Positions 8,734 through 18,364 of a DNA stretch of 54,094 nucleotides are shown one piece after another (position 1 is the first letter of the stretch; the number at the start of each line of letters is the position of its first letter). The position numbers were made by a program, and so were the translations under genes. Origin of the DNA: Clostridium sp. CCUG 7971. Its GTDB lineage: Bacteria > Bacillota > Clostridia > Peptostreptococcales > Peptostreptococcaceae. The stretch is from assembly GCF_017590215.1 (NCBI RefSeq), contig NZ_JAFFPK010000031.1:1-54094 (forward strand), read 5' to 3'. The notes below the pieces were generated by a model. It had not been told where the DNA came from. It ran no database searches and saw only the letters and a list, made by a program, of their open reading frames with translations.

Positions 8734-9621
8734 ATGGAGTTTAAACAATCTCTAAAGGAAAGAGCTAATTATATAGAAGAGCTATTAAATATATATATGC
8801 CTAAAGAAGAAGGATATCAAAAGACTATTATGGAGTCTATGAATTATAGTTTAAGAGCTGGAGGAAAAAGGTTAAGGCCTATTTTGACACTAGAAGCATG
8901 TAAAATTGTAGGCGGTAATGAGAAAGATGCAATACCTTTTGCAGTTGCTATAGAAATGATACATACATATTCATTAATACATGATGATTTACCAGCACTT
9001 GATAATGATGATTTAAGAAGAGGAAGAAAAACTAACCATATAGTATACGGAGAAGATATGGCAATACTTGCAGGAGACGCTCTTTTAAATTATGCTTTTG
9101 AAATTATGCTTTCAAATTCAATAGAAAAGGAAAACCCTAGAGAATATTTAAAGGCTATAAATGAAATAGCAAAGTCATCGGGAATATATGGCATGATTGG
9201 TGGACAGGTAGTTGATGTTCAAAGCGAAAATAAACAAATACCTAAGGAAAAGTTAGATTATATACACAATAATAAAACAGCGGCAATAATAATTGGATGT
9301 ATGAGAGCTGGAGCTATAATCGGTGATGCTAGCGAAGAAAATTTAGATAAGATAACAAAATATGCAAAAAATATAGGATTGTCATTCCAAATCGTAGATG
9401 ACATATTAGACATAGTAGGTGACGAGGCAAAGCTAGGCAAAAAAGTTGGAAGTGATATAGACAATCATAAATCAACATATCCTTCTTTATTAGGTTTAGA
9501 AGAATCTAAAATAATTGCACATAAGTTAATAGAAGAAGCTAAAGATAATATAAAAGATATAGGGACTAATTCAGAGTTTCTAGTTGGCTTAGCAGATTAT
9601 ATAATAGATAGAGAATATTAA
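8734..9621 (+). CDS. ispA: polyprenyl synthetase, farnesyl diphosphate synthase type
   Basis: A 295-residue trans-prenyltransferase that condenses IPP with DMAPP/GPP in the cytoplasm. The first Asp-rich motif is in HDDLPALDNDDLRRG and the second is in VDDILD. GGKRLRP sits near the N-terminus, and the chain-length region before the first motif (MIHTYSLI) is of the short-chain type. It pairs with dxs downstream to supply isoprenoids. The start follows GGGAGGAATAAAC, 2 bases after xseB. Confidence 0.94.
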   Translation: MEFKQSLKERANYIEELLNIYMPKEEGYQKTIMESMNYSLRAGGKRLRPILTLEACKIVGGNEKDAIPFAVAIEMIHTYSLIHDDLPALDNDDLRRGRKTNHIVYGEDMAILAGDALLNYAFEIMLSNSIEKENPREYLKAINEIAKSSGIYGMIGGQVVDVQSENKQIPKEKLDYIHNNKTAAIIIGCMRAGAIIGDASEENLDKITKYAKNIGLSFQIVDDILDIVGDEAKLGKKVGSDIDNHKSTYPSLLGLEESKIIAHKLIEEAKDNIKDIGTNSEFLVGLADYIIDREY

Positions 9622-9630
9622 GGAGGATAA

Positions 9631-10068
9631 ATGGACGTTTTTTCGGAGATTTTTAGCAACAGAGTTTTAGGAATAAGTATATATGCTTGTTTTTTAGCAC
9701 AATTTTTTAAAATATTTACTGGAGAAGTTAAAAGAATTGATTTTTCAAGAATTTTTACTTCTGGAGGTATGCCAAGTTCTCATAGTTCCTTTGTAACAAG
9801 TCTAGCGACACTAGTAGGAATCGAACGAGGATTTAGTTCAACGGACTTTGCAATAGTAGCAGTATTTGCACTTATAATAATGTATGATGCGTCAGGTGTT
9901 AGAAGATCGGTAGGAAAGCAGGCTGCTATTTTAAATCAAATATTAGATGATTTACATCATAAAAAACATATAGAACAAAATAGATTAAAGGAGCTAGTAG
10001 GACATACTCCAAAAGAAGTTTTATTTGGAGCAATACTAGGAATTGTAACTGCCATAGTAATGTCTTAG
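9631..10068 (+). CDS. divergent PAP2 family membrane protein (DUF212)
   Basis: A 145-residue membrane protein of the divergent PAP2 family (YuiD type). It has GGMPSSHSSFVTSLATLVG and YDASGVRRSVGKQA, the two conserved blocks that resemble acid phosphatase/vanadium haloperoxidase motifs. There are four hydrophobic segments. The substrate is not known; because it follows ispA, a polyprenyl phosphate role is a fair guess but only inference. It closes the operon and is followed by two hairpins. Confidence 0.88.
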   Translation: MDVFSEIFSNRVLGISIYACFLAQFFKIFTGEVKRIDFSRIFTSGGMPSSHSSFVTSLATLVGIERGFSSTDFAIVAVFALIIMYDASGVRRSVGKQAAILNQILDDLHHKKHIEQNRLKELVGHTPKEVLFGAILGIVTAIVMS

Positions 10069-10120
10069 TTTGAAAGAACATATACAATATGATATGATTT
10101 TTATATTTTAATATAGTTAT

Positions 10121-10163
10121 AAAATGAATATAACTTAGTCAATACTAAGATATATTCATTTTG
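10121..10163 (+). terminator. long hairpin, probable terminator
   Basis: Arms AAAATGAATATA (10121-10132) and TATATTCATTTT (10151-10162) pair perfectly. An A-A mismatch then leads to a second 6-bp segment (CTTAGT/ACTAAG) and a CAAT loop. The T-tail is short and provided by the arm itself. It separates the xse-isp operon from dxs. Confidence 0.7.
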
Positions 10164-10188
10164 CGATTATGTAAAACTATGTAAAGAA

Positions 10189-10214
10189 AAAGTCTTCTCA
10201 TAGAAGGCTTTTTT
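10189..10214 (+). terminator. intrinsic terminator or attenuator before dxs
   Basis: AAGTCTTCT-type arm (10189-10198) pairs with AGAAGGCTTT (10202-10211) with one G-T pair and a 3-base loop, followed by a T run to 10214. It is the second stop signal in a row, 40 bases before dxs. Confidence 0.75.
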
Positions 10215-10253
10215 AAGTTAATAAAAATTTGATCAGTAAAAGGTGAGGATAGC

Positions 10254-12110
10254 ATGTATAAATATTTAGATAAAGTAAATTCTCCAGATGATATAAAAGT
10301 TATGAGCATAGATGAAATGGATTTTTTAGCAAAGGATATAAGGAAATTTTTGGTAAGATCTGTTTCTCAAACCGGAGGTCATCTCGCATCTAACTTAGGT
10401 GTAGTAGAGTTAACCTTAGCACTTCATAAAGTATTTAATAGTCCAAAAGATAAAATAGTTTGGGATGTAGGTCATCAATCTTATGTACATAAGATTGTTA
10501 CAGGCAGAAAGAATGACTTCATATCTTTAAGACAATTTAATGGATTAAGTGGATTTCCAAAGGAGAATGAAAGTCCTCATGATATATTTGACACTGGGCA
10601 CAGTTCTACATCAATTTCAGTGGCTGAAGGTATTGCATGTGCTAGAGATATAAAAAATGAAGACAATAGTGTAATAGCAGTGATAGGAGATGGATCTATA
10701 ACTGGTGGTATGGCTCTTGAAGGGCTTAATCATTTAGGATATACAAATACAGATATGATAGTTATTCTTAATGATAATGAAATGTCTATAGATAAAAATG
10801 TTGGCGGTATGTCAAAACATCTATCAAGCTTAATAAGAAATTCAACAATGAATAAAGTAAAAGATGAAGTTGAAAAAATATTAAGTGTAGCTCCAGGAGG
10901 GAACTTAATATCTAAGACTGCAAATAAAGTAAAAGATAGTATTATAGATAAGTTTACACCTCAAGAATGTGCATTTTTTGAGTCTATAGGTATAAAGTAT
11001 TACGGTCCAATTGATGGTCATAACACTAAAGAATTAATAGAAATATTAAAAAAGGTAAAAAATCGCAAAGGTCCAACTTTAATTCATGTAATAACTAAAA
11101 AAGGTAAGGGATATAGATACGCAGAGGAAGCACCTGATAAATATCATGGTGTATCAAAATTTGATATAAAAGAAGGAATAAAAAGTTCAGGTACGAAATC
11201 AATATCTTCACAAGTAGGTGAGAAATTAGTACAAATGGCAGCTAATAATGATAATATTGTTGCAATAACTGCAGCTATGCCGTCTGGAACAGGACTTAAT
11301 GTATTTGAAAAAGTATATCCTAAAAGGTTCTTTGATGTAGGTATAGCTGAACAACATGCAGCTACATTTGCAGCTGGACTTGCAAAAAATGGAATGAAGC
11401 CATACTTTGCAGTGTACTCTTCTTTCTTACAAAGAGGGTATGACCAACTTATACATGATGTATGTATAACAAAAAAACCTGTAACATTTCTTATAGATAG
11501 AGCTGGAATTGTAGGAAATGATGGAGAAACACACCATGGTATGTTTGATTTAAGTTACTTAAATATAGTTCCAAATATTATAGTAATGGCACCGAAAGAT
11601 AGCAGGGAATTAAGTCTAATGATGGATTTATCTTTAGAATTAGATTCACCTTTAGCCATTAGATATCCAAGAGGAAATGCTTATGACATAGATTTAGGAG
11701 ATTATAAGCCTATAAAATTAGGAAGTTATGAGGTTTTATCAGAAGGTAAGGATATAGCAATATTAGCAATAGGGACTATGGTTAAACATAGTATAGAAGC
11801 TAAAAAAATGCTATCAGAATCAGATATAAACCCTACCATAGTAAATGCAAGGTTTTTAAAACCTATGGATGAGGAGATATTACACTCTTTATTTAAAGAA
11901 TATAAAACTATAGTTACAATAGAAGATAATGTAGTTGTTGGAGGATTTGGAAGTAGAATAAATAAATTTGCTATTGATAATGGATATAAATCTAAGATAG
12001 TAAATATAGGTCTTCCAGAAGAATTTGTACCGCATGGAAATGCAGACGACATCTATGAAAGTATAAATTTATCACCAAGTAAAATAGCAGATAAAATAAA
12101 AAGTTTATAA
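10254..12110 (+). CDS. dxs: 1-deoxy-D-xylulose-5-phosphate synthase
   Basis: A 618-residue thiamine-diphosphate enzyme that joins pyruvate and glyceraldehyde 3-phosphate in the first step of the MEP isoprenoid pathway. Landmarks are [11 protein letters not shown] near residue 67, DTGHSSTS, the ThDP/metal motif GDGSITGG...[15 protein letters not shown], the transketolase pyrimidine-domain [13 protein letters not shown], and [10 protein letters not shown]. Length is normal. ATG 10254 follows AGGTGAGG. Its cluster with ispA and tlyA matches Bacillus order. The next gene starts 17 bases later. Confidence 0.97.
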   Translation: MYKYLDKVNSPDDIKVMSIDEMDFLAKDIRKFLVRSVSQTGGHLASNLGVVELTLALHKVFNSPKDKIVWDVGHQSYVHKIVTGRKNDFISLRQFNGLSGFPKENESPHDIFDTGHSSTSISVAEGIACARDIKNEDNSVIAVIGDGSITGGMALEGLNHLGYTNTDMIVILNDNEMSIDKNVGGMSKHLSSLIRNSTMNKVKDEVEKILSVAPGGNLISKTANKVKDSIIDKFTPQECAFFESIGIKYYGPIDGHNTKELIEILKKVKNRKGPTLIHVITKKGKGYRYAEEAPDKYHGVSKFDIKEGIKSSGTKSISSQVGEKLVQMAANNDNIVAITAAMPSGTGLNVFEKVYPKRFFDVGIAEQHAATFAAGLAKNGMKPYFAVYSSFLQRGYDQLIHDVCITKKPVTFLIDRAGIVGNDGETHHGMFDLSYLNIVPNIIVMAPKDSRELSLMMDLSLELDSPLAIRYPRGNAYDIDLGDYKPIKLGSYEVLSEGKDIAILAIGTMVKHSIEAKKMLSESDINPTIVNARFLKPMDEEILHSLFKEYKTIVTIEDNVVVGGFGSRINKFAIDNGYKSKIVNIGLPEEFVPHGNADDIYESINLSPSKIADKIKSL

Positions 12111-12127
12111 ACAAGAAAGGTAACTTC

Positions 12128-12937
12128 ATGAAAAAAAGAATAGATGTATTATTAGTAGAACAAGGTCATTTTGAAAGTAGAGAAAGAGCCAAAAGAGCTA
12201 TAATGGCAGGTCTTGTATTTGTTAATGATCAAAGATGTGACAAAGCAGGAGTAGATGTAAATGATGATGCAAAGATAGAAGTTAAAGGTAATCCAATACC
12301 ATATGCAAGTAGAGGTGGATTAAAGTTAGAAAAAGCTATGAAAAACTTTGATTTAAGCTTAGAAGGCAAGGTATGTATGGATATAGGTGCATCAACAGGA
12401 GGATTTACTGACTGTATGCTTCAAAATGGAGCAGTAAAAGTATTTTCTATAGATGTAGGATATGGGCAACTTGCTTGGAAATTAAGACAAGATGAAAGAG
12501 TTGTTTGTATGGAAAGAACTAATATAAGACATGTAACCATAGAAAACACAAAAGAGTTTGCAGATTTTGCATCAATAGATGTTTCATTTATATCTTTAAA
12601 ACTAGTTCTTCCAAAGGCAAAAGAACTTACATGTCCTGGAGGAGAAGTAGTAGCATTAATAAAACCTCAATTTGAAGCAGGGAGAGAAAAAGTAGGTAAA
12701 AAAGGTGTAGTTAGAGAAAAATCTACTCATATTGAAGTTATAGAAATGGTATCTAATTTTGCAGTGAAAAATGGATTTGAAATATTAGGCTTAGATTATT
12801 CTCCTATAAAAGGTCCAGAAGGCAATATAGAATACCTAATCCATTTAAGAAATGGAAATGAAGAATATACTTTTGATAGTGAAATTCATAGTAAAAAGAT
12901 AGTAGAAGTTGTAGAAGCTTCTCATACTTTAGACTAG
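12128..12937 (+). CDS. tlyA: TlyA family rRNA (cytidine-2'-O)-methyltransferase
   Basis: A 269-residue protein with an N-terminal S4 RNA-binding domain (RIDVLLVEQG, SRERAKRAIMAG) and an FtsJ-like methyltransferase domain. The SAM site is DIGASTGGFTDCMLQNG at about residues 81-97. Related proteins 2'-O-methylate rRNA, and older annotation as hemolysin A is misleading. In Bacillus this gene is followed by ahrC and recN; here recN follows directly with no arginine repressor between them. Confidence 0.93.
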   Translation: MKKRIDVLLVEQGHFESRERAKRAIMAGLVFVNDQRCDKAGVDVNDDAKIEVKGNPIPYASRGGLKLEKAMKNFDLSLEGKVCMDIGASTGGFTDCMLQNGAVKVFSIDVGYGQLAWKLRQDERVVCMERTNIRHVTIENTKEFADFASIDVSFISLKLVLPKAKELTCPGGEVVALIKPQFEAGREKVGKKGVVREKSTHIEVIEMVSNFAVKNGFEILGLDYSPIKGPEGNIEYLIHLRNGNEEYTFDSEIHSKKIVEVVEASHTLD

Positions 12938-13014
12938 GCAAATTAAAAATAACTAGATACTAACATACAAATTATACAAATTATAAATTGTATATAAAAA
13001 GAGGGGGATTTAAT

Positions 13015-14697
13015 TTGATCCTTGAACTATATATGAAAAATTGTGCTTTAGTCGAAGAATTAAGACTAAGCATTGATGAAAATTTAAATATATTAACAGG
13101 AGAAACAGGTTCAGGAAAATCTATAATAATAGATGCATTAGGACTTTGTTTAGGTGAAAAATATGATAGATCTTTCCTAAGAAAAGGAACGGAAAAGGGA
13201 TTAGTAGAAGCTATATTTCAATGCCAAAATGTTAACCTAAAACAAGTTTTAAATGAAAATGATATAGAATTAGAAGATGATAATTTACTAGTAATAACAA
13301 GAGTTATATATTCAGATGGAAAAAGTGTTGCAAGAGTAAATGGAAGAACTGTTAAAATGTCTGTACTTAAGGATATATCAAAAACACTAATAGATGTTCA
13401 TGGTCAACATCAAACTCAAGCGTTATTTAATAAAGAAACACATTTAGAATTTTTAGATTTATTTGGAGAAAATGAATTAGAAGAATTTAAAGTTGATTAT
13501 AAAGATATATACCGTAAGTATAGTGAAGTTAAAAGAGCATTAAATACACTAACTGAAAATAAAGATGATATGCAAATTCAAAGAGAAATTGATTTGTTGA
13601 AATTTCAAATAAATGAAATTGAAGCTGCAAATTTAAGTAAAAATGAATATGAAGAACTATTAAAACAAAGAGATGTTTATAGAAATAGCGAAAAAATATA
13701 TAGCAACTTAAATTTAACTTATCAACATTTATATGAGGGAAGTGTAAATGCAGTTGATTTAATAGGAAATGCAGTTAGCGAATTAAGTTCTATATCTCAA
13801 TATGATAAAGCATTAAGTGATTACAATAATGATATAGAAAGAATAATGTATGAACTTCAAGATATATCTAGAGATATAAGAAATTATAAAGATAGTATAG
13901 ATTTTGAACCATATGAATTAGAACAGATAGAGACTAGAGTTGATGAAATCAATAACCTAAGAAGGAAATATGGGGAAGATATAGACGAAATCTTTGAATA
14001 TTATAATAAAACTAAAGCTAGATTAGATGAAATATTAAATAGAGATGAAAAAGTAGAAGAGTTAAAGTCCGAAATAATAAAATTAGAAAAAGTTCTTTTA
14101 GAAAAAGCAAATAATCTAACAAATGAAAGATTAAAAGTAGCATCAAAGTTAGAAGCAGTTTTATTAGACGAATTAAAAAGCTTAAATATGAAAAACGTAG
14201 TATTTAAGGTTAACTTTAAAGATAGTTCATTTACTGCAAATGGAAAAGATGATATTGAATTTATGATATCATTTAACTTAGGTGAAGATATTAAACCAAT
14301 ATACAAAGTTGCATCAGGTGGAGAGATGTCTAGATTTATGCTTGCATTTAAGACAATACTAGCAGATATAGATCAAATAGATACATTAGTATTTGATGAA
14401 ATAGATACAGGGATAAGTGGAATAGCGGCTCAAATTGTAGGTGAAAAACTTAGTAATATAGGTAAGAAAAAACAAATTATATGTATAACTCATTTACCTC
14501 AGATTGCAGCAAATGCAGATACTCATTATTGTATAGAAAAAAGTACTTCAAATGATAGAACCTTTACCACTATAAAAAAACTTAATCATGATCAAAAGCG
14601 TGATGAGATAGCAAGACTTATAGCAGGAAGTAATATAACAGAAAAAACAATGGAACATGCCAGTGAAATAATAGAATTAGCAAAAAGAAGCCTTTAA
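13015..14697 (+). CDS. recN: DNA repair protein RecN
   Basis: A 560-residue SMC-like ATPase for double-strand break repair. It has Walker A GETGSGKSIIIDALGLCLG at about 31-49, a long coiled-coil middle (about 150-370), the signature ASGGEMSRFMLA and Walker B LVFDEIDTGISG, then a THLPQIA motif. I chose TTG 13015 (ILELYMKNCALVEE) because AGAGGGGGA lies 7-14 bases upstream; the longer ATG reading starts before that site. A terminator overlaps its last codons. Confidence 0.96.
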   Translation: MILELYMKNCALVEELRLSIDENLNILTGETGSGKSIIIDALGLCLGEKYDRSFLRKGTEKGLVEAIFQCQNVNLKQVLNENDIELEDDNLLVITRVIYSDGKSVARVNGRTVKMSVLKDISKTLIDVHGQHQTQALFNKETHLEFLDLFGENELEEFKVDYKDIYRKYSEVKRALNTLTENKDDMQIQREIDLLKFQINEIEAANLSKNEYEELLKQRDVYRNSEKIYSNLNLTYQHLYEGSVNAVDLIGNAVSELSSISQYDKALSDYNNDIERIMYELQDISRDIRNYKDSIDFEPYELEQIETRVDEINNLRRKYGEDIDEIFEYYNKTKARLDEILNRDEKVEELKSEIIKLEKVLLEKANNLTNERLKVASKLEAVLLDELKSLNMKNVVFKVNFKDSSFTANGKDDIEFMISFNLGEDIKPIYKVASGGEMSRFMLAFKTILADIDQIDTLVFDEIDTGISGIAAQIVGEKLSNIGKKKQIICITHLPQIAANADTHYCIEKSTSNDRTFTTIKKLNHDQKRDEIARLIAGSNITEKTMEHASEIIELAKRSL

Positions 14698-14710
14698 GGC
14701 TTCTTTTTTT
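14683..14710 (+). terminator. intrinsic terminator overlapping the end of recN
   Basis: Arms AAAGAAGCCT (14684-14693) and AGGCTTCTTT (14697-14706) enclose a 3-base loop and run into seven T. The recN stop codon lies inside the hairpin, a compact arrangement. Confidence 0.92.
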
Positions 14711-14731
14711 ATTTCTATTATATTAGAAAAA

Positions 14732-14763
14732 GTAAATAATAAGGGAATAAATTTTTCATACCA
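14732..14763 (+). promoter_or_regulatory. possible forespore (sigma-F/G type) promoter of spoIVB
   Basis: GTAAATA (14732-14738) and CATACCA (14757-14763) with an 18-base spacer resemble the sigma-F/sigma-G pattern GNATR...CATNNTA. The location fits because spoIVB is a forespore gene. The -10 deviates at one position, so this is tentative. Confidence 0.35.
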
Positions 14764-14806
14764 AGGAATGCTAAATACATAAAATAGAAATCAGGGAGCG
14801 GGTAAA

Positions 14807-15847
14807 ATGAAAAATATTAAAAGTAATAAATTAGTATTATTTATAGCAATATTCAGTTTTATATTTTTAGGATTTAAATTTTTAAATGAAAAATATATGC
14901 AATCTGGTATTGAAACACTAAATTTAAGTGAAGGTGATAAAAAAAAATATGTGTATCCATTTGGAAAAGTAGTAGGGGTTAAGGCTGATACAGATGGAGT
15001 GTTAGTAGTAGGATATGAAAAAGATGATATTGAGTATATAGGTAATCTTAAAAGAGGAGATAATATAGTAAAAATAAATGGACAGGAAATAAAAAATACT
15101 GAACAAGTAAAAGAAATTTTAAAAGAAACTAAAAAAGATAAAATAGAAGTAGTATTTGAAAGAGATAATAAATATTTGAAAGAAAATTTAAAATTAAAAA
15201 AAGAAAATGGAAAATCTAAATTAGGTTTATGGGTAAGAGACAGAATATCTGGGATAGGAACAGTAACATTTTATGACCCAGAAAATGATAAATTTAAGGC
15301 AATAGGACATGCTATTACAGATGTAGACATAAATGAATTATTAAGAATAAAACAAGGATACATATATAACCCCACAAGTCTTAAAATAATAAAGGGAAAT
15401 GACAATAAAGTTGGACACATAAAAGGTGAATTTAGTACAGAAAGTCCAATAGGAAAGTTTTCTGAAAACTCTAATTTTGGAATAAGCGGAAGTATGATAG
15501 GAAAAAAAAATAAATTTACACAATTAATAGAAGTAGGAAATTCTAAAGATGTAAAATTAGGAAAAGCATATATTTTATTTGAAGATGAAAATAGAAATAT
15601 AATAAGTTATGATATAGAAATAAAGAGTATATTAAGTGATAAAAATAATGATAGGGATATGGTAATCCAAGTGATAGACCCAAAGTTGATTGATTATACA
15701 GGTGGAATTGTTCAAGGTATGAGTGGATCGCCCATAATACAAAATAATAAAATAATTGGTGCAATAACTCATGTTTTTAAAGATAATCCTAAAAAAGGTT
15801 ATGGTATTTTTATAAGTGAGATGATAGAATTAGATAAGAGATATTAA
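14807..15847 (+). CDS. spoIVB: SpoIVB serine peptidase
   Basis: A 346-residue S55-family peptidase made in the forespore and secreted across its membrane, where it signals mother-cell sigma activation and other late events. It has an N-terminal membrane anchor (about 9-25), a PDZ domain (about 50-135; GNLKRGDNIVKINGQEI), and the protease domain. Probable catalytic residues are His168 (AIGHAIT) and Ser306 or Ser308 (GMSGSPI). Its position between recN and spo0A is conserved. ATG 14807 follows CAGGGAGCGG. Confidence 0.96.
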   Translation: MKNIKSNKLVLFIAIFSFIFLGFKFLNEKYMQSGIETLNLSEGDKKKYVYPFGKVVGVKADTDGVLVVGYEKDDIEYIGNLKRGDNIVKINGQEIKNTEQVKEILKETKKDKIEVVFERDNKYLKENLKLKKENGKSKLGLWVRDRISGIGTVTFYDPENDKFKAIGHAITDVDINELLRIKQGYIYNPTSLKIIKGNDNKVGHIKGEFSTESPIGKFSENSNFGISGSMIGKKNKFTQLIEVGNSKDVKLGKAYILFEDENRNIISYDIEIKSILSDKNNDRDMVIQVIDPKLIDYTGGIVQGMSGSPIIQNNKIIGAITHVFKDNPKKGYGIFISEMIELDKRY

Positions 15848-15864
15848 AAAAAACAAAACTTGTA

Positions 15865-15894
15865 GAAGGAATATAATTTTAGTATGTCGAATAT
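15865..15894 (+). promoter_or_regulatory. sigma-H promoter of spo0A with overlapping 0A box
   Basis: GAAGGAATA (15865-15873), 12 bases, then GTCGAATAT (15886-15894) fit the sigma-H consensus RNAGGAWWW-N12-RNNGAATWW at every position. The 0A box TGTCGAA (15885-15891) overlaps the -10, so Spo0A could block or tune its own transcription here. This fits known sigma-H control of spo0A. Confidence 0.85.
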
Positions 15895-15968
15895 GCTTAG
15901 TAGTGAAAAACTTTTGATATTATTATATATAAAAAAGATAATATGTTTTATTAATGGGGGGAATTTTA

Positions 15969-16781
15969 GTGAACGAAAAAATTAAAATAGTTTTAGCCGA
16001 TGATAATAAGGATTTCTGTCAAGTCCTAAAGGAGTATTTATCTAATGAAAATGATATAGAAATATTAGGTATTGCAAAAGACGGGATAGAAGCGTTAGAC
16101 TTAGTACAAAGAACGCAACCAGATTTATTAGTATTAGATGTTATAATGCCACACTTAGATGGTTTAGGGGTTATAGAAAAATTAAATGCTATGAATATAC
16201 CTAAAATGCCAAAAATAATAGTTTTATCAGCAGTAGGTCAAGATAAGATAACACAAAGTGCTATAAACTTAGGAGCAGATTACTATATAGTTAAACCTTT
16301 TGATTTTGTAATATTTATAAATAGAATAAGAGAATTAGTGTCAAATAGGGTAAGCCATATAGAAACAAAGCCTAAAAGTCATGCTGATATACAAATGACA
16401 AGAAGTGACTTTGTTAAAAATGTAGGAAATATAGAAACAGAAATAACTAATATAATACATGAAATAGGTGTACCAGCTCATATAAAAGGGTATTTATATT
16501 TAAGAGAAGCTATAAAAATGGTTATAGAAAATGTTGAATTGTTAGGAGCTGTAACAAAAGAATTATATCCTAGTATAGCTAAGAAGTTTAATACTACTCC
16601 AAGTAGAGTAGAAAGAGCTATAAGACATGCGATAGAAGTTGCATGGAGTAGAGGTAAAGTTGATACAATAAACCAATTATTTGGATATACAGTTCATAAT
16701 ACTAAAGGAAAGCCAACTAACTCTGAATTTATAGCAATGATAGCAGATAAATTAAGATTAGAACACAGTATGGTAAAATAA
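15969..16781 (+). CDS. spo0A: sporulation master regulator Spo0A
   Basis: A 270-residue response regulator. The receiver domain has Asp11/Asp12, phosphoacceptor Asp57 (LLVLDVIMP) and Lys109 (IVKPF). The C-terminal Spo0A DNA-binding domain includes [23 protein letters not shown] 15969 is preferred because GGGGGGAA lies just upstream; an in-frame ATG at 15954 would place the site inside the gene. It stands alone between a sigma-H promoter and a terminator. Phosphorylated Spo0A would start sporulation. No Spo0F or Spo0B gene is visible. Confidence 0.98.
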   Translation: MNEKIKIVLADDNKDFCQVLKEYLSNENDIEILGIAKDGIEALDLVQRTQPDLLVLDVIMPHLDGLGVIEKLNAMNIPKMPKIIVLSAVGQDKITQSAINLGADYYIVKPFDFVIFINRIRELVSNRVSHIETKPKSHADIQMTRSDFVKNVGNIETEITNIIHEIGVPAHIKGYLYLREAIKMVIENVELLGAVTKELYPSIAKKFNTTPSRVERAIRHAIEVAWSRGKVDTINQLFGYTVHNTKGKPTNSEFIAMIADKLRLEHSMVK

Positions 16782-16793
16782 TTATATAAAGAA

Positions 16794-16826
16794 AAAAGCC
16801 TTCTAGATAAAAGAAGGCTTTATTTA
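16794..16826 (+). terminator. intrinsic terminator after spo0A
   Basis: AAAGCCTTCT (16795-16804) and AGAAGGCTTT (16812-16821) form a perfect 10-bp stem with a 7-base loop, followed by ATTTAT. It isolates spo0A from cca. Confidence 0.88.
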
Positions 16827-16907
16827 TGCCTAAGTATATAAATAGTAAAACTACATAAAATTTATATAAAATACAGTGTTTTCATTATTGTATATAAGGA
16901 GAAAAAT

Positions 16908-18181
16908 ATGAAAATAAATCTACCTAAAAAAGTTGAATTTATAATTAATAAGATATATGAAAATGGATATGAAGCTTTTATAGTCGGTGGATGTGTAAGG
17001 GATTATATTTTAAATTTAGAGCCTAGTGATTATGATATAGCTACCAATGCTACACCAAAGAAAATATTAGAAATATTTAAAGAGTATAAAACTATAGAAA
17101 CGGGAATAAAGCATGGGACTGTAAGCGTCATAGTTAATAAAGAACTATATGAAATAACTACATATAGACTTGAAAGTGAATATGAGGGTAATAGAAGGCC
17201 TAAAAGTGTAGAATTTACATCAAATATTTATCATGATTTAAAAAGAAGAGATTTTACTATAAACGCAATGGCATACAACGATAAAGTAGGATTAATTGAT
17301 AAATTTGATGGAGTAAATGATATAAAAAGAAAAATTATAAAAACAGTAGGAAACCCAAATGAAAGATTTAACGAAGATGGATTGAGAATAGTAAGAGCTA
17401 TTAGATTTAGCGCAAAATTGGGATTTGAAATTGAAGAAAATACTTTAAATAGTATATATAAAAATGCGAGTATAATTAAAAACATAAGTATAGAGAGAAT
17501 AACAGATGAATTTAATAAAATAATACTAAGTAAAAATCCTAAAATGATTATTATTTTATACAAAACTAAAATTTTAAAATATTTAGGTATTAAACTTGAT
17601 TTAGATAAAGATGAAAAATATATATTTGAAAACAAGCTAGATATATTATCTAAGTGTAGTAATAGCTTAGAAGAACGTTTAGTTATGTTAGAATATTTAA
17701 TTATAAATAGAAAAGAAAATGAAGTTAGTTATGAAGAAGATAAAAGTATAATTAATTTACTTAGATACTCAAAAAAACTATAGATAATTGTAATAAATTA
17801 ATTGAAAATATGTTTTTAGATGAAAATAATACAGATGAAATAAAAATTAAAGAAAGGCTAAGGCAAATAGGATATAGTAATTTAATTAAAGTTTTTAAGT
17901 TAAAAAGAATTTATTATAGTTATATTTTAAAAGACGATAATTGTAAATTAAAAGAAAAAAATAAAGTATTAGATACATATGTTAATACGATAATAAAAAT
18001 AGAAAGAAATAAAGAGTGTTACACTATAAAAGATTTAAATATAGATGGAAAATTATTGAGAAATATTGGATATATGGGAAAAGAAATTGGTGAAAAATTA
18101 GAAGAATTACTTTATGAAGTTATGAAAAATCCAAATTTAAATAAAAAAGAAACACTTATAGAACTAGCTAAAATACAATAA
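16908..18181 (+). pseudogene. cca: CCA tRNA nucleotidyltransferase, frameshifted (or sequence error)
   Basis: The N-terminal part (16908-17783, 291 residues) is a normal class II nucleotidyltransferase head and neck. It has GGCVRDYIL, the metal-binding SDYDIAT, RRDFTINAMAY, and RFNEDGLRIVRAIRFSAKLGFE. It stops at TAG 17781-17783, and the C-terminal body/tail continues in the -1 frame to 18181. One extra A in the A7 run at 17771-17777 restores about 424 residues, the usual size. The enzyme adds or repairs the 3' CCA of tRNAs. The catalytic head is intact, so partial function is possible. The in-frame heptamer A-AAA-AAA is also a classic -1 slippage site, but no stimulatory hairpin or upstream SD-like element is evident. 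Confidence 0.88.
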
Positions 18182-18364
18182 AATTATGTCATAAAAGTTA
18201 ATATAAAGTATAAAAAAATTTTAATATTAAATAAAATTTCTTATTAATATAAGAAAATCAATAAAGATAAGTAAAAAAGTAAAACAACCTTAAAACATTT
18301 CTTTTATTGTTAAATAATGCTATAATGTTATGTGATTTTAAAAATGATATCGGAGGTTTTAAAT

